64,000 bases of DNA from Planctomycetaceae bacterium (GTDB taxonomy: Bacteria > Planctomycetota > Planctomycetia > Planctomycetales > Planctomycetaceae), in assembly GCA_041398785.1 (NCBI GenBank), contig JAWKUA010000021.1:1-64000 (forward strand), read 5' to 3'. Below are positions 24,109 through 34,123 of this stretch, piece by piece (the first letter of the stretch is position 1; each line of letters begins with the position of its first letter). The notes under the pieces were generated by a model. That model saw only the letters and a list, made by a program, of their open reading frames with translations, was not told where the DNA came from and did no database searches. Made by a program: the position numbers and the translations under genes.

Positions 24109-24268
24109 CGGCGAAATCGGCAGCGGGAACAGGAGAAAGCAAAAGGACTCCGACCGCGTTTTAGCAGATTCCTTCGGCCAGGGAACGACGGGTTTCCAGC
24201 GGACTTCGGACAGGCGGCGTCGTTCGGTGATGTACCGGTCGCTGCAAAGGTCGCTACATTGCCGCGGC

Positions 24269-25075
24269 ATGAAACAATTCAACACGACAGGTTGCTACGA
24301 CCATCCCCGATACTGGGATCTGGCGTTCGACGACGAAACCACGGGCGAAGCCGACTTCATCGAAGCGGCCGCGCGGAAGTACTGCCCGTTTCCCCTGCGA
24401 CGAATTCTGGAACCCGGCTGCGGCGGCGGGCGGCTGCTGGCGGAGATGGCTTTGCGGGGCTACGAAGTCATCGGCTGCGACGTGTCTGCGGCGGCCGTCG
24501 AATACTGCCGGACTCGATTGCCGGAGACGCAGCCATCGTGCCGCGTCGAAGTGGCGGACATGCTGGAATTTCGCAGCCCGGAACCGGTCGACGTCGCGTG
24601 CTGTTTCGTGAACACCTTTCGCCATCTGCTGACGGAAACGGATGCCGTCCGTCATCTGAACAGTGTTGCCGATTCGCTGCGAGCGGGCGGCCTGTACCTG
24701 ATCGGCATGCATCTGCTGCCGCCCGACGCCGACGAAGAGGACGAAGAAGAATGGACGGCGGAAGCCGACGGCGTGCGCATCGACATGCGCCTTCAGGTGA
24801 CGTCCTGCAGCCGGCTGACTCGACTGGAAACTCTGCGGTTTGAAATGCAGATCAATGACAACGGCGCCAGACATGTCGTCACGTCCGAATATCCGATGAG
24901 AATCTACCGTGCCGATCAGTTTCAGTCGCTGTTGAGTAAAGTACCGAGATTCCGACTGCTTGACGTCTATGATTTCTGGTACGACATCGAAGACCCGCTG
25001 CAGCTTTCGGACGAATTGGGCGACACGGTTGTCGTGCTTCAAAAGCTGGACGCCGCGGCGGAATCAACGTTGTGA
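24269..25075 (+). CDS. Class I SAM-dependent methyltransferase, substrate unknown
   Basis: A 268-residue protein with a class I methyltransferase core. Motif I is RILEPGCGGGRLLAEMA near residue 45, followed by VIGCDVSAAAVEYC with the acidic ribose-binding residue, and VDVACCFVNTFRHLLTE as motif IV. The C-terminal part (RLETLRFEMQIND to FYDIEDP-like end) matches the small-molecule methyltransferases often annotated as ubiquinone or malonyl type, but no substrate can be assigned. It is divergent from prmC, with a 160-bp shared region. Start ATG 24269 coincides with the beginning of homology. Confidence 0.85.
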   Translation: MKQFNTTGCYDHPRYWDLAFDDETTGEADFIEAAARKYCPFPLRRILEPGCGGGRLLAEMALRGYEVIGCDVSAAAVEYCRTRLPETQPSCRVEVADMLEFRSPEPVDVACCFVNTFRHLLTETDAVRHLNSVADSLRAGGLYLIGMHLLPPDADEEDEEEWTAEADGVRIDMRLQVTSCSRLTRLETLRFEMQINDNGARHVVTSEYPMRIYRADQFQSLLSKVPRFRLLDVYDFWYDIEDPLQLSDELGDTVVVLQKLDAAAESTL

Positions 25076-25120
25076 CGAACCTGGCGGACAGGGATCCAGG
25101 GGGGGGCAGCTTCGTCAGGC

Positions 25121-25150
25121 TTGCCGAGCGTTTTGTCGCATCGGTATGCT
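25121..25150 (+). promoter_or_regulatory. Possible promoter upstream of the DUF1592 gene
   Basis: TTGCCG at 25121-25126 and TATGCT at 25145-25150 are 18 bases apart, 78 bases before ATG 25228. An 8-base G run lies upstream at 25099-25106. Motif match only. Confidence 0.25.
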
Positions 25151-25227
25151 GCCTTCAAGAAGCCCGCCTTCCGCCGAAACACAATCGGTGCCTGCCTGAC
25201 CTTCCTGCCACCGCTTCCGGGACTCCC

Positions 25228-28200
25228 ATGTTCGACAATCGTCGCCAATGCATCGTGCGCCGTGGTCTGCTTGTTCTGGCGATGGCTGCCATCGCGCCGG
25301 CGATTCATGTTGTTGCCGACACGGAGAGCGACTTCGAAGCGATCGGTGTCAGCTATCGCGACGTCCAGCGGCCGCTTCTGCGGCAGTTTTGCCTGGACTG
25401 CCATTCGACGGCGGATGTCCAGGGCGAACTGGATCTGGAACAGTTTGCATCGCTGCAGGAAGTGCGGACGCGGCCGGCGGTCTGGCAAAAAGTCGCGGAA
25501 ATGCTGGACAACGGCGAGATGCCTCCGAAGGACGCCGACCAGCCCACGCCGTCGCAGCGTCAGGAACTGCGTGAATGGGTTCGCCGCTATCTGGACGCCG
25601 AAGCTCTGGCGAACGCGGGCGACCCAGGGCCGGTCGTTCTTCGCAGGCTCAGCAATGCGGAATACACCTACACGATTCAGGATCTGACCGGCGTCCCGCT
25701 GACTCCGGCCCGCGAGTTTCCGGTCGACAGCGCGTCCGGCGAAGGATTTACGAACACCGGAAATTCGCTGGTCATGTCCCCGGCGCTGGTCACCAAGTAT
25801 CTGGATGCCGCCCGGGGAATCGCTGACCACGCGGTTCTGCTTCCGTCGGGATTTCGCTTCTCCCGATTCACGACGCGCCGCGACTGGACGAATGAAAAGC
25901 TCGACGACATTCGCGACTTTTACGCTCAGTATTCCGACAGCGGAGGCGGCGACACTGTCAATCTGCAGGGCATCGTGTTCGACACCAACGGCGGCGGTCG
26001 ATTGCCGCTGGCGGCCTACCTGACAGCGCTGCTCAGCCACCGAACGGAACTGCGAAACGGTGATCTGACCGTTGATGATCTGGCTCAGATGGCGCGAGAA
26101 AAGTCGCCGCGGCTCAGCTCCCGGTATCTCGGTAGGCTCTGGCAGGTGCTCGAACCCGCTGACGGAAGTGAGGCCGAAAAAAATTTGCTGCTGCTGAAGA
26201 ACCTGCGTCAGCAATGGAAGTCCGCGACTCAGGAGGACGTGCCTGAGCTGGTAAAGTCGATTGCGCAATGGCAACAGGCGCTGTGGCGATTCACAACGGT
26301 CGGACACATCGGAAAGCTGAACGGCCCAACCGCGTGGATGGAACCGGTCAGCCCGGTCACGACTCGGCAGGAAATTCGCGTTCCGCTGGCTTCGCCGCCG
26401 AACGACGGTGGCTCGCAACAGACAACGGACGGCGACCGAAGTGTCGTTCTGTATCTTGTCACCGGTGACGCGGGAGACGGCTCGGAACATGACGTTGTGC
26501 TCTGGGAAAGGCCGCGGCTGGTGACTCCCGGCCGCCCGGATCTGCTGCTGAAGGACGTCCGTACGGTGACACATCAACTGGCGGCAATGCGCGAACGGAT
26601 CTTTTCCAGCGCTGCGCGTTGCCTTGCCGCGGCGGCTCAGGCCAGCGACGGCGGACAGGTCGTGGACGGTGCCGTTCTGGCCGCAGAGCATGCCGTGGAC
26701 GCGGCGTCGCTGACCGCGTGGCTGGACTACCTGGGAATCGGATCGCAGTCCGCCGTGAATCTGGGAACGCCGGTCAGCCGCCGAATCGAAAGCGCGTCGG
26801 GCTATGATTTCATCCAGGGCTGGGGCGGTGACGACGCTTTGAGCATCGTTGCGAATTCGTCGGATGAACATGTCCGGATTCCCGGAAACATGGCGCCTCA
26901 TAGTGTTGCCGTGCATCCGGCGCCAACGCTGTCCATCGGCGTCGGCTGGCGGAGTCCCGTGGCATCGACGCTGACGATTGAGGGTACCGTTCAGCACGCT
27001 CACCCGGAATGCGGCAACGGCACGGCGTGGTCAGTTGAACTTCGTCGTGGAAATACCAGGCAGCGGCTGGCCGACGGTATCAGTCACGGAGCGACCGTCG
27101 TAACGTTCGGACCACTGACTGACGTCGCTATTCAGAAGGGCGACGTCGTGTGTCTGGTCGTCAATCCCCGCGACGGCAATCATTCGTGCGACCTGACAGC
27201 CATCAACATGACTCTTCGTGATGCCAGGAACCGCTGGAACCTGGCCGACGATCTGTCTCCCGACCTGTTGTCCGGGAATCCTCACGCAGACCGCCAGGGC
27301 AACGCGGACGTGTGGCATTTCTTTTCCGAACCCGCCGACGGAAAATCCGGGTCCGTGATTCCGGAAGGTTCGCTTCTCGCTCGCTGGCAGAAGACTTCGG
27401 ACGCCGCCGCTCGTGGAGAACTGGCTGCACAACTGCAGCAGTTGCTGAACAATGGCAGTACCGGTCTGCCGGCGGACGCACCGGACGCCGTGTTGTACCG
27501 GCAACTGACCTCGCTGAGCGGACCGCTGCTGTCTGCGGCGATTACCGCTGCGGTTTCACGGACCGATCAAGGCGACGAGCCGGCTGTGAACTTGGAGCAC
27601 GAATTCGGACTGGACGCACAACAGTTCGGCCGCCATCCGGCCGTTGACAACAACGTTGATCAACAGGTGCCCGGCGTCGATGCGGCAAGTCTTTGTGTGA
27701 CGTCGCCGTCCGTCATTGAAGTGCGATTGCCGGCCGATCTGGTGGCGGGAGCGGAGTTCGTCACGTCCGCGGTGCTGCATCCGGTTTCCGGCCGCGAAGG
27801 CAGCGTGCAGATGCAGGTGCTGACAACGAAGCCCGAGCCCGCCGGCGGTCTGCAGCCGACTGCGGTTACCGCAACGGAAAGTTCGGGACCGTGGACGTCA
27901 CACAATTCCGGCATCGCCTGGGCGACGCCAATCATCGTGACCGAAGGCAGTGCCGCGCGGGAGCGCATCGAAGCATCGTTCGAAGAATTCCGGCAGTTGT
28001 TTCCCGCAGCTTTGTGCTACACAAAGATTGTACCGGTGGACGAAGTTGTGACGCTGACGCTGTTTTATCGCGAAGATGACCAGCTTCGGCGGTTGATTCT
28101 GAACGACGAAGAAACCGCGGCGCTGAACCGGCACTGGGATGAACTGCACTATGTGAGTCGCGACGCTTTGATGCTGGTCGACGCGTTCGAACAGTTGATG

Positions 28201-29562
28201 GAGTTCGCGACTCAGGATGCCGACCCCGGCGTGTTCGCGCCCATGAAGGAACCGATTCAGCGGCGAGCGGCGGAGTTTCGGGAGTTGCTGCGGAACAGCG
28301 AATCGTCGCACGTCGAGGCGCTTGTCCGCTTCGCGGCTCGAGCCAGTCGCCGCAGGTTGTCGTCTGCCGAAGAACAAAGCCTGCGAACTCTGTATGGCGA
28401 TCTTCGCAGCGCTGACCTGTCCCACGAAGAAGCGTTTGAAGCCGTGCTGCACAAGATTCTGGTGTCACCCGCGTTTCTGTATCGTCTGGAAACGCCGGGC
28501 AGCGATTCTCAGGCGTCGCCGGTTACCGATTGGGAACTGGCCAGTCGGCTGAGCTATTTTCTGTGGTCATCAGCGCCCGACGATGAGCTGCTGCGCTTTG
28601 CCGAGGCAGGCACGCTCAGCGACCCGGACGTTCTGGAATCGCAGGCTCGACGCATGCTGCAGGACGATCGCACTCGCCGGCTGGCGACCGAATTCATGTG
28701 CCAGTGGCTGCACATCTACGACTTTGATCAGCTTGACGAAAAGAGCGAACGTCATTTTCCGACGTTCGCCAGCGTGCGGCCGCTGCTGTACGAAGAAGCG
28801 ATTCTGTTCTTCACGGACCTGCTGCAGAACGACGGTTCCGTGGTGGAACTGTTCGACGCGGATCACACGTTTGTGAACGCGGAACTGGCGGCGCATTACG
28901 GGATGCCGGGCATCGCAGGCAACCACTGGCGACGCGTCGACGGGACTCGTAAATTCTCTCGCGGCGGAATCTTCGGACTCGGAGCGACGCTGGCCAAACA
29001 ATCGGGAGCTTCGCGTACAAGTCCGATTCTGAGAGGAAACTGGCTGTCCGAAGTGATCCTCGGCGAAAAGCTGCCGAGACCACCGAAGGATGTGCCGCTG
29101 CTTCCGGAAGACGAAGCCGCGGAAACTCTGACAGTCCGTGAACTCGTGGAACGCCACACCAGTGACGAACGCTGTTCCGGCTGCCATCGGCGAATCGATC
29201 CTTACGGATTCTCTCTGGAAGCGTTTGACGCGATCGGTCGTTACCGCACGACGGATCTCGGCGGACGTCCTGTCGACACCACGACAACTTTGATGGACGG
29301 CACAGGGATCGACGGTTTCGAAGACCTGAAGAAGTACCTGCTGACTCAGCGGCGCGATGCGGTCCTGCACCAGTTCTGCCGAAAGCTGCTGGGATATGCT
29401 CTGGGACGGTCGGTGCAGTTGTCTGACCAGCCACTGCTGAAGGAAATGCAGCACCGTCTGCAGGAAAACGACTATCATATCAGTGCCGCAATCATCGCGG
29501 TTGTTTCCAGTCCGCAGTTTCAAAACATCCGGGGCCGCAGCGATGTCGCATCGGCGGATTGA
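25228..29562 (+). CDS. Large DUF1587/DUF1595/DUF1592/DUF1588/DUF1585 protein with c-heme motifs
   Basis: A 1444-residue secreted protein. Signal peptide (RGLLVLAMAAIAPAIHVVA), then a cytochrome-type domain with heme motif CLDCH near residue 55. DUF1587 follows (VLRRLSNAEYTYTIQDLTG), then a very long middle part. The C-terminal third holds DUF1595 and DUF1592 (WELASRLSYFLWSSAPDDELL), DUF1588 with a second CXXCH (CSGCHRRIDPYGFSLEAFD) and DUF1585 (FCRKLLGYALGRSV). Such proteins are abundant in planctomycetes, paired with DUF1552 genes as here; a role in degrading polymers with electron transfer is suspected but unproven. Usual length is about 700-900, so roughly 600 residues are inserted between DUF1587 and DUF1595. 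ATG 25228 starts the signal peptide. Confidence 0.92.
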   Translation: MFDNRRQCIVRRGLLVLAMAAIAPAIHVVADTESDFEAIGVSYRDVQRPLLRQFCLDCHSTADVQGELDLEQFASLQEVRTRPAVWQKVAEMLDNGEMPPKDADQPTPSQRQELREWVRRYLDAEALANAGDPGPVVLRRLSNAEYTYTIQDLTGVPLTPAREFPVDSASGEGFTNTGNSLVMSPALVTKYLDAARGIADHAVLLPSGFRFSRFTTRRDWTNEKLDDIRDFYAQYSDSGGGDTVNLQGIVFDTNGGGRLPLAAYLTALLSHRTELRNGDLTVDDLAQMAREKSPRLSSRYLGRLWQVLEPADGSEAEKNLLLLKNLRQQWKSATQEDVPELVKSIAQWQQALWRFTTVGHIGKLNGPTAWMEPVSPVTTRQEIRVPLASPPNDGGSQQTTDGDRSVVLYLVTGDAGDGSEHDVVLWERPRLVTPGRPDLLLKDVRTVTHQLAAMRERIFSSAARCLAAAAQASDGGQVVDGAVLAAEHAVDAASLTAWLDYLGIGSQSAVNLGTPVSRRIESASGYDFIQGWGGDDALSIVANSSDEHVRIPGNMAPHSVAVHPAPTLSIGVGWRSPVASTLTIEGTVQHAHPECGNGTAWSVELRRGNTRQRLADGISHGATVVTFGPLTDVAIQKGDVVCLVVNPRDGNHSCDLTAINMTLRDARNRWNLADDLSPDLLSGNPHADRQGNADVWHFFSEPADGKSGSVIPEGSLLARWQKTSDAAARGELAAQLQQLLNNGSTGLPADAPDAVLYRQLTSLSGPLLSAAITAAVSRTDQGDEPAVNLEHEFGLDAQQFGRHPAVDNNVDQQVPGVDAASLCVTSPSVIEVRLPADLVAGAEFVTSAVLHPVSGREGSVQMQVLTTKPEPAGGLQPTAVTATESSGPWTSHNSGIAWATPIIVTEGSAARERIEASFEEFRQLFPAALCYTKIVPVDEVVTLTLFYREDDQLRRLILNDEETAALNRHWDELHYVSRDALMLVDAFEQLMEFATQDADPGVFAPMKEPIQRRAAEFRELLRNSESSHVEALVRFAARASRRRLSSAEEQSLRTLYGDLRSADLSHEEAFEAVLHKILVSPAFLYRLETPGSDSQASPVTDWELASRLSYFLWSSAPDDELLRFAEAGTLSDPDVLESQARRMLQDDRTRRLATEFMCQWLHIYDFDQLDEKSERHFPTFASVRPLLYEEAILFFTDLLQNDGSVVELFDADHTFVNAELAAHYGMPGIAGNHWRRVDGTRKFSRGGIFGLGATLAKQSGASRTSPILRGNWLSEVILGEKLPRPPKDVPLLPEDEAAETLTVRELVERHTSDERCSGCHRRIDPYGFSLEAFDAIGRYRTTDLGGRPVDTTTTLMDGTGIDGFEDLKKYLLTQRRDAVLHQFCRKLLGYALGRSVQLSDQPLLKEMQHRLQENDYHISAAIIAVVSSPQFQNIRGRSDVASAD

Positions 29563-29647
29563 TCGCCTCGGCGACGGGCCGCAGACTGTTTCCCGTGCCA
29601 CTAACATCCGCATCTGTCGCAACCCCAACGAAGGACACGATTGAATC

Positions 29648-30949
29648 ATGACTCACGAATTTTCCCGCCGAAGAATGCTGCGTGGTCTGGGAGTCACGGT
29701 GGCTCTGCCGTGGATGGAATCGCTGACCGTCTGGGGAGACGAACCGGCCGGGCGCGAACCTGCCAGCGAGGCTCCGGTCCGTATGGCGATTCTGTTCGCC
29801 GGCAACGGATTTCACGGGCGCGAATGGTTTGCGACGGGCGAAGGTCCGTCGATGCAGCTCGGAAGAGTTCTGGCGCCGCTGGAAGGATTCCGGGACCGGC
29901 TGCTGTTCATCCGCGGGCTGTACAACGCCGAAGCGCAGAAGGGCAACATCCACAGTTCACAAACGGGAAACCTGCTTTCCGGCGCGCCGCTGGCAGCCGG
30001 CGGTGAGATTCGTTCGGGAACCAGCGTTGACCAGGTGCTGGCTCAGAAGTTCGGACACAAGACGAAAGTTCCCAGCCTGGTGCTCGGCTGTGAGAAAGCG
30101 AACCCATCGGTCCATAAGAACTACTCGATGCTGTATAGCTCGCACATTTCCTGGACGTCGCCGACCACACCCACACCGCTGGAAGTTTATCCGGCGCTGG
30201 CTTTCGACCGACTGTTCAAGGACGACGTTTCGCGCGGGGACCGCAGCGTTCTGGATGCCGTGCTGTCCGACGCTCAGGACCTGCGCCGCAACATCAGCCT
30301 GACGGATCAGCGAAAACTGGATGAGTACCTGGAATCCGTGCGGGAGGTCGAACTTCGCATCGAAAACTCCGGCAAACGCGGTGAGCTTCAGGGCTGGCGA
30401 CCGACGCTGACGGAACCGAATATGGACCGCCCGGCCGACGGCATCCCGCAGGATATCGCCGAACATATGCGGCTGATGTGCGACATTCTGGTCCTGGCGT
30501 TTCAGACCGATACGACTCGCCTGTGTACGCTGAAACTGAATAACGACCACTCGTCGCTGCGGTTTCCGAATCTGGGAGTCGACTACATGATTCACCACCT
30601 GCTGTCACATTCGGATACCGACGACTGGCTGAAGGTCAACCAGTTCTTCATGCAGCAGCTTGCCTACATCGCTGAACGGCTGGACGCGGTGCAGGAAGGC
30701 GAACGAACAGCGCTCGACAATTCGATGCTGATGCTGTGTTCCAGCATGATGACCGGAAGTCACGACGCGTCTCAGTTGCCGGTCGTGATGGTCGGGGGCG
30801 GAGGCGGCCGGATCCAGGGGGGCCGGGTGCTGAATTATCGCGAACAATCCGAACGACAGATGTGCCGTTTGTATTTGAGTATGATGCAGAAAGTCGGACT
30901 GAATCTGGATCGCTTCGGTGACGCAACACAACCGCTTGCCGAAGTGTGA
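29648..30949 (+). CDS. DUF1552 protein, probably Tat-exported
   Basis: A 433-residue protein. The N-terminus has a twin-arginine-type signal (FSRRRMLRGLGVTVALPW). The body matches DUF1552: RMAILFAGNGFHGREWF, SVDQVLAQKFGHKTKVPSLVLG, LDEYLESVREVELRIEN and a late GGGGGRIQGGRVL. DUF1552 genes nearly always follow DUF1592-family genes, as here (85 bases downstream), and the two proteins likely act together outside the cytoplasm. Tat export suggests it folds with a cofactor before export, though none is visible. GAAGGACACG about 12-20 bases before the ATG may act as ribosome-binding site. Confidence 0.92.
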   Translation: MTHEFSRRRMLRGLGVTVALPWMESLTVWGDEPAGREPASEAPVRMAILFAGNGFHGREWFATGEGPSMQLGRVLAPLEGFRDRLLFIRGLYNAEAQKGNIHSSQTGNLLSGAPLAAGGEIRSGTSVDQVLAQKFGHKTKVPSLVLGCEKANPSVHKNYSMLYSSHISWTSPTTPTPLEVYPALAFDRLFKDDVSRGDRSVLDAVLSDAQDLRRNISLTDQRKLDEYLESVREVELRIENSGKRGELQGWRPTLTEPNMDRPADGIPQDIAEHMRLMCDILVLAFQTDTTRLCTLKLNNDHSSLRFPNLGVDYMIHHLLSHSDTDDWLKVNQFFMQQLAYIAERLDAVQEGERTALDNSMLMLCSSMMTGSHDASQLPVVMVGGGGGRIQGGRVLNYREQSERQMCRLYLSMMQKVGLNLDRFGDATQPLAEV

Positions 30950-31072
30950 ACTCCCGGATTCCGCTGAATCGCGACAGGCGCGCACGGTTTCCGCGGAACG
31001 CCGTGGAATTGTGCGGCAGTTTCGCCGTTCCGTTTGTTAATCACAGCATTCAATCCACGCCGGACAAATTCC

Positions 31073-31930
31073 GTGAGAATCACACCAATCGCCCGACCGG
31101 TGGCCTTCGCTGTTCTGCTCGTGACCATTCTGCTGTCGAGCAAAGCGGCTGTGTCGGAGGATTCGAAGAACTCCGCCGCAAGCCGTGTACAGATTGACGT
31201 TCCGGAATTTCTTCCGAAGGAAAGCCGTCCGCTTGCAGAACTGAAGATCGATAACGGCCGCGTTTTTCAGCACAACAACTCGCTGCTGCTGGTGCTTGAT
31301 CAGTTGCCGGAAAACGGTGTGCAGGCCATGCCCCGGATCTGCAATGTTGTCGAATCGGTGAACTGGCTGAACGGTGATCCCGAAAAACCGCTGACGCTGA
31401 TTCCGGAAATCACGGTGTGGAACATCAAACTGCAGGATGTTCCGACGGGTCCGAATCGTGTGCTGGTGCTGGCTCTGGATGCCGAGCCCAGATTGTTCGA
31501 CAAAACTGTGATCGCATCGGAAGACAGCGAACACGTCATTCACCTGCCCGCGAAATTCGCCAGGACGTCCGGTGAGAAGCTGCGCTTCGAACCGCAGCCT
31601 CACAAGAACACCGTTGGTTACTGGACTGTCGAGAAAGACACCGTGGAATGGTGGTTCCGGGTCGATCGGCCGGGTGACTACGTCGTCGAGATCTTTCAGG
31701 GCTGCGGAAAGGATCAGGGCGGCAGCGATGTGGACGTCCTGGTCGGCGGCGCCACGCTGTCGTTCGTGGTGAAGGACACCGGACATTTCCAGAACTTCGA
31801 ATGGAGAAGTCTCGGTCAGGTCGCTCTGCCCAAGTCGGAGAAATCGGTGTTGAAGATTGTGCCGCGTCACAAGGCCGTCAACGCTGTGATGGACGTGCGC
31901 GAGGTCCGCTTGGTTCCGGCCGGAAAGTGA
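31073..31930 (+). CDS. Secreted protein of unknown function, beta-sandwich-like
   Basis: About 285 residues from GTG 31073, giving a good signal peptide (PVAFAVLLVTILLSSKAAVS). The C-terminal half (from VGYWTVEKDTVEWWFRVDRPG to MDVREVRLVP) looks like a carbohydrate-binding-type beta sandwich; the phrase PGDYVVEIFQGCGKDQGGSD is like those found beside planctomycete sulfatases and fucosidases. The N-terminal half has no recognised family. It follows the DUF1552 gene on the same strand after 123 bases and may belong to the same transcript. TTG 31034 is an alternative start. Function unknown. Confidence 0.75.
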   Translation: MRITPIARPVAFAVLLVTILLSSKAAVSEDSKNSAASRVQIDVPEFLPKESRPLAELKIDNGRVFQHNNSLLLVLDQLPENGVQAMPRICNVVESVNWLNGDPEKPLTLIPEITVWNIKLQDVPTGPNRVLVLALDAEPRLFDKTVIASEDSEHVIHLPAKFARTSGEKLRFEPQPHKNTVGYWTVEKDTVEWWFRVDRPGDYVVEIFQGCGKDQGGSDVDVLVGGATLSFVVKDTGHFQNFEWRSLGQVALPKSEKSVLKIVPRHKAVNAVMDVREVRLVPAGK

Positions 31931-32235
31931 TCCTCCCGCGCCCGGCCGTTCCGCCGGCTCGCCCGACATGTGCCTTGCCCCGCCCCGCCCTGACCGCTGC
32001 CGTGCCGTTCCAATTTTCGGGTCGGTGCGATCCGTCGCTGCCCTGTTGACGAAGCACTACTCTGTACAGCAATCGGTTCTCGGCATAGGCTTCCGGCAGA
32101 AGGGTCGTGTTGCCTTTGTGGTACCGGCCGGGAATCATTGATCGGTTACGGCCTGACGGATCAGAATCAGGCCGGTCGATGTGCGTCTTCGCGATTGTCA
32201 GCCGAAGATGCGGTCGTTTCCGGGGAATCTCCGCC
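31931..32235. other. Intergenic, 305 bp, no feature seen
   Basis: Very C-rich in its first 60 bases. The kinase frame is open through its second half, with an in-frame ATG at 32179, but no homology is visible before 32236. No hairpin or promoter stands out. Confidence 0.4.
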
Positions 32236-33330
32236 GTGTCGGAACAGATTACGCTGCAGGAATCGGACAAGGATCTGCCGAAGCACGTTCAGAACGGCTT
32301 CATGCGTTACAGCAACTTCAAACCGCTGACTCAGGGCGGCGAAGCGATTCTGCAGACCTGCCGCGACGAAAACCTGGGGCGAACCGTCGTCATGAAGACT
32401 CTGCTGCCCCAGCTGCAGAATCTGGAGACGTATCAGAAGCGCTTCCTGCGCGAAGCTCGCGTCACTGCGCTCATTCCTCATCCGGCGACCGTGCCCGTCT
32501 ATGAATTGAGCCGTGATCGTGAAGGCAACGCTTATTTCACGATGAAGAAGCTCAGCGGACGTGACCTGTGCGATATTCTGGACGCCATCGCGGAGAACCA
32601 CTCGCAGTCGCAAACCGAGTTTCCGCTTAGTCGCATGCTGGAAATCCTGATTCAGGTGGGTAACTGCCTTGCGTACGCGCACAGTCTGGGAGTTGTCCAT
32701 CGCGACCTGAAGCCGTCGAACGTGATGGTCGGCGAATACGGAGACATCACGCTGCTGGACTGGGGACTGGCCAAAGTCTGGGACATGGACGACAACGATG
32801 AAGTCGAGCAGTTGGCTCGCAGCGGCCGACAGCAGATCTCCGGGCGGCTGACGGGCAAGGGCGATGTTCAGGGAACGCCGTTCTATATGTCGCCGGAGCA
32901 GGCTCGGGAAACGGGTGATGTCGATGAACGAACCGACATCTACAACATGGGGATCCTGCTGTTCGAAGTGCTGACCGGTGACAGCTACATGTCGGGGCGA
33001 AACTTCAAGGAAATCAAACGCAAGATTCTGGAAGATCCCGTTCGCGAACCGAAATCCGTGGCGAAGCATCCGGTCCCCCCGGAACTGAATGCCGTCTGCG
33101 TCAAGGCTCTACAGAAGAACCCGGCGGACCGGTATCCCACGATGCTGGCCATGGTGGACGACTTCAAGGCGTTCCTGCAGAACGAACCGGTTTCCGTTTA
33201 CCGAGCCCCGCTGCCAACCCGGCTGCTGAAACCGGCCAGCCAGCGGGCGTTCACCAGTAATTCGGCGATTTGGCTGCTGACGGGAGTCGCCCTGACCGTC
33301 GTGGCGCAACTGGTTCTGCGGCAGTTCTGA
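32236..33330 (+). CDS. Serine/threonine protein kinase, membrane-anchored, planctomycete type
   Basis: About 364 residues. A Hanks-type kinase domain spans about 25-310: an unusual glycine loop (LTQGGEAILQ), the ATP Lys in RTVVMKTL near residue 51, the catalytic loop HRDLKPSN near 155, a DWGLAK motif replacing the usual DFG, and YMSPEQA for the APE region. A C-terminal helix (IWLLTGVALTVVAQLVL) anchors it in the membrane, so the kinase domain faces the cytoplasm. GTG 32236 is chosen because the family begins near ITLQESDKDLPKHV; ATG 32179 is possible. The ECF sigma gene follows 122 bases later, suggesting the kinase may feed that regulatory pair. Confidence 0.9.
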   Translation: MSEQITLQESDKDLPKHVQNGFMRYSNFKPLTQGGEAILQTCRDENLGRTVVMKTLLPQLQNLETYQKRFLREARVTALIPHPATVPVYELSRDREGNAYFTMKKLSGRDLCDILDAIAENHSQSQTEFPLSRMLEILIQVGNCLAYAHSLGVVHRDLKPSNVMVGEYGDITLLDWGLAKVWDMDDNDEVEQLARSGRQQISGRLTGKGDVQGTPFYMSPEQARETGDVDERTDIYNMGILLFEVLTGDSYMSGRNFKEIKRKILEDPVREPKSVAKHPVPPELNAVCVKALQKNPADRYPTMLAMVDDFKAFLQNEPVSVYRAPLPTRLLKPASQRAFTSNSAIWLLTGVALTVVAQLVLRQF

Positions 33331-33452
33331 CGTCGGTTTCCGCCTCGGCCCGACGGCTGTCATCGGCAAATCCGGCGCCCTGGGCAAAGCTTTCGGAATC
33401 CCCCAACAACAAGCGGCCTGGCGGCGTAGAAAGTGCCGGAAAGGCCGCTGCG

Positions 33453-34100
33453 ATGCTGAAAATGACAGAATCGGACGCGAATTTCAGTTCGTCCGAGGCG
33501 GGTGCTGCGTCAGACGACGCAGCCCGGTCAGCGGCCAGCGATGCGCGATTGGTGGACGAAGCGCGGCGAGGCGACAGTGATGCCTTTGGCCGACTGGTCT
33601 TGCGATACGAGCGGCGAGTCACCAAGGTAATTCGTCGATTCATGCCCGATCAGGACATCGCACAGGATCTGACACAGGAAGCCTTTCTGCGGGCATTCGA
33701 TCGCCTGGAACAGTTCGATCCGTCGCGGCGGTTCGGTCCGTGGCTGTTTCGTATCGCCGTCAATCTGACCTATGACCATCTGAGAAAGATCAAACGCAAG
33801 GGACGCTGGGCACTGTTCAGCGAAGCGGGCGAAGACCGGCTTCCCGACCCGGAATCACCGGATCCGCGCGACGACCGGGATTTGACACAGGAAGTTCATA
33901 TGGTGCTGGCGGACGTTCCGGAAGCGTACCGGACTGTGCTGGTGCTTCGGGATATTGAGGGATTTTCGACGTCGGAGGTGGCCGCTGTGACCGAACGCAG
34001 CGAAGCCACGATCCGCTGGCGTCTGGCGGAAGCTCGCCGAATGTTCAAGGAAGCCTGGGAGCGGCGGGAACGAAGTATTGAAGAAGAGCAATTGGGATAA
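33453..34100 (+). CDS. ECF-type RNA polymerase sigma factor
   Basis: A 215-residue sigma-70 family protein of the extracytoplasmic-function class, having only regions 2 and 4. Region 2 runs from AFGRLVLRYERRV through DIAQDLTQEAFLRAFDRL and FGPWLFRIAVNLTYDHLRK. Region 4 includes LADVPEAYRTVLVLRDIEGF and the helix-turn-helix FSTSEVAAVTERSEATIRWRL. The N-terminus (about 35 residues) is Ala/Ser/Asp-rich and unconserved. Start ATG 33453 or 33462. The anti-sigma gene follows after 23 bases, and a kinase gene precedes, so envelope or stress signalling is likely; target promoters are unknown. Confidence 0.94.
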   Translation: MLKMTESDANFSSSEAGAASDDAARSAASDARLVDEARRGDSDAFGRLVLRYERRVTKVIRRFMPDQDIAQDLTQEAFLRAFDRLEQFDPSRRFGPWLFRIAVNLTYDHLRKIKRKGRWALFSEAGEDRLPDPESPDPRDDRDLTQEVHMVLADVPEAYRTVLVLRDIEGFSTSEVAAVTERSEATIRWRLAEARRMFKEAWERRERSIEEEQLG

Positions 34101-34123
34101 CCCGAAAACAGGAGAGACCGTTG

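Noticed and set aside
23446..24843. 465-codon plus-strand frame over prmC and the methyltransferase
   Set aside because: Runs opposite prmC and out of frame with the methyltransferase; no recognisable domain.
25039..27003. 654-codon minus-strand open frame
   Set aside because: Antisense of the DUF1592 gene; no motif or signal peptide, composition rich in Arg and Gln.
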